Source: Porphyromonas vaginalis
GTDB lineage: Bacteria > Bacteroidota > Bacteroidia > Bacteroidales > Porphyromonadaceae
Direction: 5' to 3'
Assembly (NCBI RefSeq): GCF_958301595.1
Contig: NZ_CATQJU010000001.1
Span: 744,001 to 808,000, forward strand
DNA: 64,000 nucleotides
Below are positions 45,309 to 52,858 of this stretch, one piece after another. Every line of letters begins with the position of its first letter. Within the stretch, counting starts at the first letter, position 1. The notes beneath the pieces were generated by a model. It ran no database searches. It was given only the letters and a program-made list of their open reading frames with translations, and was not told where the DNA came from. The position numbers and the translations under genes are program-made.

Positions 45309-46136
45309 ATGAATGACAAGCAGCAAAAAATCATCGCACAGATCGTCCGCCTATGCGCTCAGGACAAAGCCTTCGACAAGGAGCTTCGCAAGCATCTATC
45401 GATAGCTCCCGTCGCAGAGCTATCTACCGCTAGCGGGGAGCAGCTGGAGGAGATATACGAGTACTGTATCGCTAAGGTAGTCCAGCGCCAGGCACAAGAG
45501 TTTTATGCAGATATGCCGAGCGAGCTACAAAACGACTGTCTCGTAGAGGACTTCTGCCGTATGGAGGCCTTCAGACGCAAGGGGTGCTTTGGAGACTTTG
45601 CACTAGCACTATACCAGCAGCTAGAGCATATCACAAATTGTCTCTTTGCCGACACCTCCCTGCAGAGTCTCATCCCCGCCATGTGGCACTGCTCAGCCTA
45701 TGTCAATAGCCGAGGACTAAAGGATGACCAGCTCTCCGTTGCAAATCGTACCGACTCAACCTACACAATCGCACGGCTACTCTTCTCTGATAAGGCCAGC
45801 ACTAAGTGCAAGACACCACTGAGCCAGCAAACCGCCAACGACAAGATGCGCATTGTCGTCTACTTCGTAGGCTACAAAGCTATGATGAAGAACTCAGACT
45901 ATAGTGTCTACCTAGAGCAGACCAAGCTCCTCAAGGAGATCTACCTCTGTCGCAATATGAATCACCGAGGCAGTATACAGACACCCTATGCTCAGGACAC
46001 TCTAGAGCACATCCTCGCGCACCAGTCGGTCTACTACCTCAAGTTCCTAGGCGCCCTGACACAGTTCGTAGAGCAGATCAAAGAGGGATGGCCAACCATA
46101 CCTTCCACACTCAGCTACGCCCAGACGCTCCCTTAA
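45309..46136 (+). CDS. Retron-associated protein, possible HEPN-like effector
   Basis: The 275-aa protein starts 5 bp after the RT stop, so it is almost certainly co-translated and the likely effector of the retron. It looks all-helical, with no signal peptide or membrane segment. I do not recognise a named family. Two features suggest a HEPN-like fold: a helix FGDFALALYQQLEHITN (94-110) and, near the end, LCRNMNHRGS (213-222). HEPN RNases usually carry R-x4-6-H; here R215 and H219 are spaced R-x3-H, so this is a suggestion only. W126HC and many cysteines (C78-83, C128, C167, C214) are notable. Confidence 0.7.
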   Translation: MNDKQQKIIAQIVRLCAQDKAFDKELRKHLSIAPVAELSTASGEQLEEIYEYCIAKVVQRQAQEFYADMPSELQNDCLVEDFCRMEAFRRKGCFGDFALALYQQLEHITNCLFADTSLQSLIPAMWHCSAYVNSRGLKDDQLSVANRTDSTYTIARLLFSDKASTKCKTPLSQQTANDKMRIVVYFVGYKAMMKNSDYSVYLEQTKLLKEIYLCRNMNHRGSIQTPYAQDTLEHILAHQSVYYLKFLGALTQFVEQIKEGWPTIPSTLSYAQTLP

Positions 46137-46154
46137 TAAGTCAAACTTATATCG

Positions 46155-46175
46155 GATTAGAGGTTAGGGATTAGA
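46155..46175. repeat. Short heptad tract (GATTAGA/GGTTAGG)3
   Basis: Three units of the dispersed 7-bp repeat follow the retron operon, next to AGCAAACAGCCAACAGC (46211-46227), also shared with the dispersed repeats. The segment marks the right edge of the accessory region. Confidence 0.65.
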
Positions 46176-46229
46176 TCGTTCCGATGGCTCTGATTCACTC
46201 CGATAGCTCTAGCAAACAGCCAACAGCAA

Positions 46230-46270
46230 GCACAAGGCGGACTAGACACGTGGTCTAGCCCGCCTTGTGC
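46230..46270 (-). terminator. Strong hairpin terminator
   Basis: GCACAAGGCGGACTAGAC pairs with GTCTAGCCCGCCTTGTGC; the single non-Watson-Crick pair becomes U-G in the minus-strand transcript but A-C in the plus one, so it is probably built for the minus-strand gene ending at 46297, while also lying beyond the retron operon. Confidence 0.7.
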
Positions 46271-46296
46271 GTTATTGCTATGTTGTGTCTAGCGGA

Positions 46297-46749
46297 TTAC
46301 TTGTGATAGACGCGTACCTCGGTGATCACCCCCTGAGGTGTGATGTAGACGTACTCATCACGATCACCTCGCCACTCTATCTCAAAGCGATAGTAAGAGC
46401 CCTGAGGCATCTCGATGAAGTCGATATCGTCAATACGTGCATTGGGATACTTCTGTTGGAGTGCCTTCATGACGACTCCAGGGACGTTTCTCTGAGCCAC
46501 CTCCCAGCTCGTGGAGACCCACTCACAGGACTTGGTGAAGAGTACCTCCTTTTTCTTTTTATCGTGCCGTATCTCCACCTCGACCATGCCATCGTCGTAG
46601 TCCACCTCTAGGATGCGGGCGTTGGCATAGCGATCATTCAGGGTCTTCATACATTGCTCACTGAGGTGCCAGTCCTTCGTTTGGCCACAAGAGGCAAAGA
46701 GAGCTACACTGCAAGTCATCAGGAGCGCTATAAATAGAATTTTTTTCAT
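46297..46749 (-). CDS. PepSY-like lipoprotein (two BLIP-like repeats)
   Basis: The 150-aa protein has a lipoprotein signal (MKKILFIALLMTCSVALFASC, Cys21). Two ~60-residue repeats follow, each with the PepSY-like pattern of a helix and DGMVEVEIRHDKKKKEVLFT or YYRFEIEWRGDRDEYVYITPQG strands; the helix ends are NDRYANARILEVDYDDG and QQKYPNARIDDIDFIEM. Such proteins (DUF2874-type) are common in Bacteroidota envelopes; the function is not established. Confidence 0.75.
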   Translation of the reverse strand: MKKILFIALLMTCSVALFASCGQTKDWHLSEQCMKTLNDRYANARILEVDYDDGMVEVEIRHDKKKKEVLFTKSCEWVSTSWEVAQRNVPGVVMKALQQKYPNARIDDIDFIEMPQGSYYRFEIEWRGDRDEYVYITPQGVITEVRVYHK

Positions 46750-46877
46750 AGGTTCGTTATAGGGTTATTAGATTAGTAGTACTGAAGGGGGTACGAAAGA
46801 TCTCCTCCCTCTCTCAACCACAAAGATAAGGCTAATTTCTCAATCACCACCGCCCCTCTTGGTATCTCACTAATTGC

Positions 46878-46885
46878 TATCTTTG
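46878..46885 (+). promoter_or_regulatory. -7 element upstream of rbfA
   Basis: TATCTTTG lies 24 bp before the rbfA start; TTG at 46859-46861 is 16 bases upstream. Confidence 0.5.
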
Positions 46886-46908
46886 TATGCATAACGACTG
46901 ATGACACT

Positions 46909-47244
46909 ATGGATACAAGAAGACAACAGAAGATAGCACGACTGATACAGAAGGAGATGGGAGAGATATTTCGCCCACTGACGCAGCAACTGCGGGGAGT
47001 GCTCGTGAGCGTCACCCTAGTGCGTGTCACCTCCGACCTGAGCAGAGCTCATATTTACCTGAGTATCTTCCCCTCAGAGCGTGCTGACGAACTTCTTAAG
47101 TACATACAGGACAACGCTGGTAGCTACCGCTACGAGCTGGGACAGCGCACAGGCAAGCAGCTACGAGTCATCCCCGAGATGGAGTACCATATAGATGACT
47201 CGCTAGACTATCTGGAGCGTATCGACAAGCTACTAGAGCAATAG
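46909..47244 (+). CDS. rbfA: Ribosome-binding factor A
   Basis: RbfA matures the 5' end of 16S rRNA in the 30S subunit. The 111-aa KH-type protein has RRQQKIARLIQKEMGEIF at the start, VTLVRVTSDLSRAHIYLSIF in the middle and LRVIPEMEYHIDDSLDYLERID at the end, all typical. Opens a plus-strand run rbfA, lolE-like, DUF4924-like, rmlD, MATE. Confidence 0.95.
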   Translation: MDTRRQQKIARLIQKEMGEIFRPLTQQLRGVLVSVTLVRVTSDLSRAHIYLSIFPSERADELLKYIQDNAGSYRYELGQRTGKQLRVIPEMEYHIDDSLDYLERIDKLLEQ

Positions 47245-47283
47245 CTTACGCTCTCTAGCTCACTTTTTCGCTAGCTCCACACG

Positions 47284-48498
47284 ATGCGTCTGCCCTTCTT
47301 TATCGCTTGGCGATACCTCTTTGCCCACAAGAAGCTGGGTGCTATCAATATAGTCACCCGCGTGAGCGTGCTGGCCATCGCCGTGGTGTCGATGACGATG
47401 ATCTGCGTGCTATCTATCTACAATGGGTACCAGCAGATGATCCTCGACAAGGTGGTCGGACTGGATCCACAGCTACTGATCACGAAGGGGGACGAAGCAC
47501 CCCTGGACCAAGGCGTGGTGACCCAAGAGATTAGTTCGATAAAAGGGATCGAATCGATCGCTCCGCTGGTATGGGGCGAGGGTCTGGTAAGTCGTACGGA
47601 GGGCGAGAGCTTCTCCGCGGCGCATCTATATGGTGTAGATAGTGCCTATCTGCGCATCTCTAATATGGAGCGATACCTGTACAGTGGCGACATAGCGATA
47701 CATCCTGGGCAATACAATCTTGGGGCCTCGATAGCCATCAACCTCAACGCGATAGCGCACGACACGGATCCGCTCATTATCACGCTCCCCAAGCGCAAGG
47801 GATACATCAACCCGATCATGCCGATGACTTCGCTGAGACGCTCGCAGGGTGTGCCCGTGTCGGTGCTTTTTACCGACAATGTGGTCTACGACAACTCGAT
47901 CTTCATCCCGCTCTCTGAGCTACGTTCGCTGCTGATGCTTGACGAAAACCAAGCGCACGGTCTAGCTCTAAAGCTGGATGAGGGCGCAGACGAGGGGGCT
48001 ATCCAGAAAGCAATAGCGACGAAGCTGGGTGAGGAGTACCTCGTCCGCAACCGCGCTGAGCAGCAGCCGCATTTGATGCGTCTCGTGGCTATCGAAAAGT
48101 GGATCACGTCGCTCATCTTTGCCTTTATTCTCTTACTAGCTGCCTACAATGTGATGGCTAGTATCTCTATGCTCCTCATATCGAAGCAGGAGGATATAGC
48201 GATCCTACACGCACTCGGCGAGACGCCACGAGAGATCAGACGCACCTTCCAGCTGGAGGGACTGATGGTGACACTCATCGGCGCCGTCGGTGGTATAGCT
48301 GTCGGCATCGTCCTCTGCTTGCTCCAGATGCACTTTGGGTGGCTCACGATCGATCTGGCTTTGGAGTCGCAACCTTATCCAGTAGCTATACGACTGACGG
48401 ATCTACTCGTGGTGCTTGTACTGGTCTTTGCCGTTGGGTACCTAGCGGCTGTTTACCCCGTACGCAAGTTGATCGCTCACCGCAACGCTTCACTTTAA
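47284..48498 (+). CDS. LolC/LolE-family lipoprotein-releasing permease
   Basis: The 404-aa inner membrane protein has the FtsX/MacB-like plan: one N-terminal membrane helix (about 20-45), a large periplasmic domain (50-265), and three C-terminal helices (about 275-300, 320-350, 370-395). FIAWRYLFAHKKLGAINIVT and LLISKQEDIAILHALGETPR are typical of LolC/E. With an ATPase (LolD, not in the window) it would extract lipoproteins from the inner membrane. Gap to rbfA is 39 bp. Confidence 0.85.
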   Translation: MRLPFFIAWRYLFAHKKLGAINIVTRVSVLAIAVVSMTMICVLSIYNGYQQMILDKVVGLDPQLLITKGDEAPLDQGVVTQEISSIKGIESIAPLVWGEGLVSRTEGESFSAAHLYGVDSAYLRISNMERYLYSGDIAIHPGQYNLGASIAINLNAIAHDTDPLIITLPKRKGYINPIMPMTSLRRSQGVPVSVLFTDNVVYDNSIFIPLSELRSLLMLDENQAHGLALKLDEGADEGAIQKAIATKLGEEYLVRNRAEQQPHLMRLVAIEKWITSLIFAFILLLAAYNVMASISMLLISKQEDIAILHALGETPREIRRTFQLEGLMVTLIGAVGGIAVGIVLCLLQMHFGWLTIDLALESQPYPVAIRLTDLLVVLVLVFAVGYLAAVYPVRKLIAHRNASL

Positions 48499-48502
48499 TA
48501 CT

Positions 48503-49081
48503 ATGACGAATCAAGCTAATACTCCTGGGCTACTGCCTGACGTACCTGAGTACACGGCTCAGATCATACATCTATGGATCGCTGAGGAGAGTATACGTAT
48601 CCTCACGCGACAGCAACAACCACTGGAGCTACTCCAGCAACATCTGATGCAGTCCGATCCTCTCAGACAAAGTCTGATGAAAGAGCTACTCAGCGAGGAG
48701 TCTGTCGCGCAGATCCTCAGCGGTCAGCACGCTCCCGTCACGAAGCAGCTACTTGCGGAATGCGAGGCGATACACAAGAAGGTGAGCCAAGATGAGCGCA
48801 ACATCGTCTACCAAGGGTGCTACATACTAGTCCTACCGACGATCGTCGCCTTTAGAGCAAAAGATCCACACGCCAAGGAGATGGGCGAGATAGAGATCCT
48901 CTGCACGATCCTCTACAACGCCACCATGCAGGGACTCATAGGGAGCAGCGCGGCAGGAGCTGAGCACTCCCCTACTGACACGCGTGTCTACCAGCAGATC
49001 AGCGCGCTCTTTGCCCTCCTTGATCAGGAGTACCATCGCAAGCATCACCAGGAGGAGCCACAAGAGAAGCCACAATCATGA
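48503..49081 (+). CDS. DUF4924-like protein
   Basis: The 192-aa protein is helical with a C-terminal charged tail (HRKHHQEEPQEKPQS). The N-terminal segment YTAQIIHLWIAEESIRIL resembles the opening of DUF4924 proteins (AEYLLYMWQxEDLIR type), and in other Bacteroidota such a gene often precedes an rmlD gene, as here. Function unknown. It starts 4 bp after the lolE-like gene and its stop overlaps the rmlD start by 4 bp. Confidence 0.6.
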   Translation: MTNQANTPGLLPDVPEYTAQIIHLWIAEESIRILTRQQQPLELLQQHLMQSDPLRQSLMKELLSEESVAQILSGQHAPVTKQLLAECEAIHKKVSQDERNIVYQGCYILVLPTIVAFRAKDPHAKEMGEIEILCTILYNATMQGLIGSSAAGAEHSPTDTRVYQQISALFALLDQEYHRKHHQEEPQEKPQS

Positions 49082-49980
49082 GCAGAGGTCGTATCATCTT
49101 ACTCGGTGCCTCGGGACAGCTAGGACGCAGTATCACACGAGAGCTGGCAGAGCGGAGCAATCCCTACGAACTGGTCAGCTACACGCATGAGCAGCTCGAC
49201 TACACCGACACAGAGTGCGTATCCCGCGCGATCAAGCTCTGGGAAGAGCAGTCCGTCGCTTACGACTGGACGATGGTGGTCAACTGCGCTGCCTTCACAC
49301 AGGTAGACCTAGCCGAAGATCCGGTACACTATCGTGACCTCTTAGCACTCAATGCGCTACTGCCGGCACAGCTGGCGGAGAGCCGTCTGCCGATCATACA
49401 GATTAGCACAGACTATGTCTTCGACGGGAAGCAGGGTACGCCCTATAACGAGGAGGATAGTACCAATCCGCAGAGTCTCTATGGTCGCACCAAGCGTCAA
49501 GGAGAGCTAGCACTCCTGATGCACCCGACGCATCCCACTGAGCAGCACCTAGTCATTCGCACGCAGTGGCTCTGGGCTCCGTGGGGACACAACTTCGTTC
49601 GCACCATGCTACGGCTGGCTCGTGAGGGAAAGCCGCTGCGCGTCGTCAACGATCAGATAGGTTCGCCCACGTCGGCCCCTTCGCTGGCACGAGCTATCTG
49701 TGAGATCGTCGCTTGCTACGATACCGAGCGTACCTTTCGCATGCCCCTACTCCACTATGCCGACCGAGGTATCTGCTCGTGGTACGACTTGGCCCATGAG
49801 GCGATTGCCACGCATCTGCCTGAGTACGACTTGTCGCAACTGACTCCGATCCCTACGGCTGAGTACCCCACGGCTGCCGAGCGTCCTGCTTACAGCGTGC
49901 TGGCGACCGATAGGATAACGGCTTGCTACGGCATCACGCCCCCTCAGTGGCAAGATGAACTACAGATAGCTATAGAGTAA
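49078..49980 (+). CDS. rfbD: dTDP-4-dehydrorhamnose reductase family protein
   Basis: The 300-aa short-chain reductase has the cofactor loop LLGASGQLGRSITREL, VVNCAAFTQVDLAED, STDYVFDGKQGTPYNEED and the catalytic YxxxK in SLYGRTKRQGE, all RmlD hallmarks. It would make dTDP-rhamnose with NADPH, but no rmlA, rmlB or rmlC is nearby, so the substrate could be another nucleotide sugar. It is followed with no gap by the MATE gene (TAA then ATG). Confidence 0.88.
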   Translation: MSRGRIILLGASGQLGRSITRELAERSNPYELVSYTHEQLDYTDTECVSRAIKLWEEQSVAYDWTMVVNCAAFTQVDLAEDPVHYRDLLALNALLPAQLAESRLPIIQISTDYVFDGKQGTPYNEEDSTNPQSLYGRTKRQGELALLMHPTHPTEQHLVIRTQWLWAPWGHNFVRTMLRLAREGKPLRVVNDQIGSPTSAPSLARAICEIVACYDTERTFRMPLLHYADRGICSWYDLAHEAIATHLPEYDLSQLTPIPTAEYPTAAERPAYSVLATDRITACYGITPPQWQDELQIAIE

Positions 49981-51312
49981 ATGTGCGCTAAGGTAGAGGA
50001 TCAAAGGCTAAATCGTCACATTCTGCAGCTCACGATCCCCAACATCATATCCAATATCACCGTCCCGCTGCTCTCGCTCATCGATGTAGGGCTGGCGGGG
50101 CACATGGCTCACCCCGAAGCTATCGGCTCAGTCACCGTAGCGGCTACCATCACCAACACGATCTACTGGCTCTTTGGCTTCATACGGCTAGGCACGACGG
50201 GACTCGTAGCTCAGGCTTATGGCCGGCAAGACAGCTCTGACATCAATCGTCAGCTGGCTCGCGGCATCACGATGGCACTCCTCTGCACGATCATCGTACT
50301 GATCATCTCCCCCTTTGCCACGCTCCTGAGCGGTGTCGTGACAGGTGGCGCTGCTGAGCGTCTAGGCGCAGAGGCAGAGCAATATATCCAGATCATCTTC
50401 TCGGCAGCCCCTGCTGTCATGATGATCTATGCGCTGAATGGATGGTTCATCGGTATGCAAAACACCCGCATCCCCATGATTGCCTCGATGAGCGCACTGG
50501 TGGTCAACTTCCTCGTCTCCTATACGCTCGTCGTCCACTATCAGATGGGTGTCGAGGGACTCGCTATCGGCACCTGCGTAGCGCAGTATAGCCAGGCACT
50601 CTTACTACTCACCACCCTACTCATTAGGTATCGCTATCTCGTGCGTCATCTGAGGCTCAGCCACTTCACCGATACGAAGGGTTACGGACGCTACCTTATC
50701 CTCGGACGCGATCTGATGCTCCGCTCCTTGCTACTCAGTAGTATCACGCTCTTCTTCACATACGCCGGTGTCCGTGAGGGTGCGATCGCTGTGGGAGCGA
50801 ATGCGCTGCTGATGCAGTTCTTCAGTATCTTCAGTTACTTTATGGATGGCTTTGCCTATGCCGGTGAATCGCTCTCGGGACGCTTCTACGGCGCGGGGCG
50901 TATAGACCTACTCAACGCAGTGATAAGTCGTCTTTTTGCCATAGGCATCGTCCTGTCACTCCTCGCTGCGCTCCTCTTTGCGCTCTATCCCGATGGCTTA
51001 CTACGCTTCTTGAGTAGTCACGATGAAATCATCGCTTACGCCAGGCAGTACCATCTCTGGGCAGCACTGATCCCGCTAGTAGGCTTCGGTGCTTTCCTCT
51101 GGGATGGTATCTACGCAGGCACGACCCGCTCGTCAGGTCTCAAGTGGTCTATGATCGGATCGAGTATTGTCTTCTTTGCGCTCTACTATCTGCTCTATAA
51201 CTCACTCGGCATGACCGCCTTGTGGATCGCTTTCGACAGCTATCTACTGGTACGTACAGCGATCCTCACGGCGATCTGGTATAGGCGTCCGATGAGGGCT
51301 ACTACTACCTGA
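49981..51312 (+). CDS. MATE family efflux transporter (DinF/NorM type)
   Basis: The 443-aa inner membrane protein has about 12 hydrophobic helices in two similar halves. The N-terminal QLTIPNIISNITVPLLSLIDVGLAGHM is the MATE signature and FGFIRLGTTGLVAQAYGRQD follows. It probably exports a cation or drug using a Na or proton gradient; DinF-like sequences (FIRLGTTGL) fit best. The last 8 bp overlap the end of the convergent lipoprotein gene. Confidence 0.9.
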   Translation: MCAKVEDQRLNRHILQLTIPNIISNITVPLLSLIDVGLAGHMAHPEAIGSVTVAATITNTIYWLFGFIRLGTTGLVAQAYGRQDSSDINRQLARGITMALLCTIIVLIISPFATLLSGVVTGGAAERLGAEAEQYIQIIFSAAPAVMMIYALNGWFIGMQNTRIPMIASMSALVVNFLVSYTLVVHYQMGVEGLAIGTCVAQYSQALLLLTTLLIRYRYLVRHLRLSHFTDTKGYGRYLILGRDLMLRSLLLSSITLFFTYAGVREGAIAVGANALLMQFFSIFSYFMDGFAYAGESLSGRFYGAGRIDLLNAVISRLFAIGIVLSLLAALLFALYPDGLLRFLSSHDEIIAYARQYHLWAALIPLVGFGAFLWDGIYAGTTRSSGLKWSMIGSSIVFFALYYLLYNSLGMTALWIAFDSYLLVRTAILTAIWYRRPMRATTT

Positions 51313-52834
51313 CTCTCTTATTATGATGTCTCCGATTCTGTAGCCATAGCAATCGAGACGAAGCTTTCTTTTTGTCTTCTTTAAGACGGATCTGTATCTG
51401 ACAAAACGTGCCATCCTCGTAACTCTTTATGGAGGCCCCCAAGAAGTCTCCATGAGCATTATAGGCGTTGACGACACCATCTGTATAGGTGTAATTTAGA
51501 CCAAATCCATTAGCCTTTAGATAGGACTTAAATGCTTCAGACTTCAAGTCTTCTTCGCCCGATATACATAGTAACTGCATATTGATGAAGGGAACACCAT
51601 TGGGAGACTCACAGATGTAGTTGACCCACCGAATATTAGTCTTGGAAACTTTGTCCTCAAGCGTCTCGAAGTCTAGCGAAGTATCGGACGAATATTCTGG
51701 AGCATAGTGGCGCAGCCCTAGAGCCGTCTCGAAAGCTTTTATACCGGTTACATCTTTCTTGCGAAAGGCCTCTACAGATGGGAAGTCTACCGCATCAGGT
51801 ATGATCTCATGCTCAGCATCCATCGGAGCCTCTGGAGCTGCTAAGGCGAACTCTATGTACATAGTCGCTTGTAGCTCTGGATAGGCGTCATCCATTAGGA
51901 AGACAGTCAGCTGAGGATTGCTCTCGTGAGTGCCTCGGAGTACGGGGAAGGTCTTGCCCCCAAACGTAAGCTCTTCTTTATTCAGTTTCTTGAAGCCTAG
52001 CTGACTTAACATCTTGCGCGTATTACTGCAGTCTTGGAGCGTCTCCTTGCTATATGCTGCTATGACATCTCCGAGAGGGTCTTCTGAAGTCATACCATAG
52101 ATGACCGCTGTGATAGTCTTTAGTTCAGTATTTACAAACCCAGGCATAGGTATCTCATGATCCCAATTTATATCCTGAGGAGTACGCCCTAGATTCTTTT
52201 CATAGCCTAGTATCTCTTTGTCTACAATGACCCAGTTCTCTTTGACTGGATCAAACTTTAGTAGAGGCAGTTCTTGAGGAATATCCTCAGCGACTACGGA
52301 GACTGGCACCCGAACGACTGTATCTGCAGCTTGTATACTGATCTGACAGCTCCCTACATCTATACCAGACACCACACCCAGCTCATCTACCTTAGCTACT
52401 GATGGGTTATCACTAGTAAAGGTCACAGGGGTATCTTGAGGAGATACCCTATAGACGATCTGACGCGTCTCACCCTTCTTAAGTGTTAGCTCTGTCGTCT
52501 CTACGATTAGTGCGGTCTCTGAGTCATTGCGGACGGTAACCGTTGAGGTAGCCACCTGATCGCCTAGCTGTGCGGTGATGATCGCCTCGCCCGTAGACAA
52601 AGCTGTGACGACACCCTGACTGGACACTGATGCTACTTGCGGGTTTTGGCTCTTGAAGACGATTCTAGGATCAAGGCCTTCAGGGGTACAAGTAGCTGTC
52701 AGCTGATACTTCTCTCCGACCTTGAGCTGTATTGCTTCGGGTGAGAGAGAGATAGTCAGATATACTCCGACTGGCTTCTCGCATGCTGTAAGGGTTAGCA
52801 AGAGAGAGAGGATGATAAGGAGTTGCTTTTTCAT
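51305..52834 (-). CDS. Lipoprotein with two bacterial Ig-like (BIG2) domains, paralogue 1
   Basis: The 509-aa protein has a lipoprotein signal (LLIILSLLLTLTAC, Cys18). Two BIG2 domains follow: residues 25-105 (LKVGEKYQLTATCTPEG, ASVSSQGVVTALSTGEAIIT) and 110-190 (LKKGETRQIVYRVSPQD, AKVDELGVVSGIDVGSCQIS). The remaining ~310 residues form a domain not recognised, shared with the next gene (GFVNTELKTITAVIYG, FPSVEAF, FGLNYTYTDGVVNAYNAHGD). The two genes look like a tandem duplication. It ends with a basic tail and overlaps the MATE gene by 8 bp tail-to-tail. Confidence 0.8.
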   Translation of the reverse strand: MKKQLLIILSLLLTLTACEKPVGVYLTISLSPEAIQLKVGEKYQLTATCTPEGLDPRIVFKSQNPQVASVSSQGVVTALSTGEAIITAQLGDQVATSTVTVRNDSETALIVETTELTLKKGETRQIVYRVSPQDTPVTFTSDNPSVAKVDELGVVSGIDVGSCQISIQAADTVVRVPVSVVAEDIPQELPLLKFDPVKENWVIVDKEILGYEKNLGRTPQDINWDHEIPMPGFVNTELKTITAVIYGMTSEDPLGDVIAAYSKETLQDCSNTRKMLSQLGFKKLNKEELTFGGKTFPVLRGTHESNPQLTVFLMDDAYPELQATMYIEFALAAPEAPMDAEHEIIPDAVDFPSVEAFRKKDVTGIKAFETALGLRHYAPEYSSDTSLDFETLEDKVSKTNIRWVNYICESPNGVPFINMQLLCISGEEDLKSEAFKSYLKANGFGLNYTYTDGVVNAYNAHGDFLGASIKSYEDGTFCQIQIRLKEDKKKASSRLLWLQNRRHHNKRVR

Positions 52835-52858
52835 AGTTATATATCTTTCGGGTGATGA

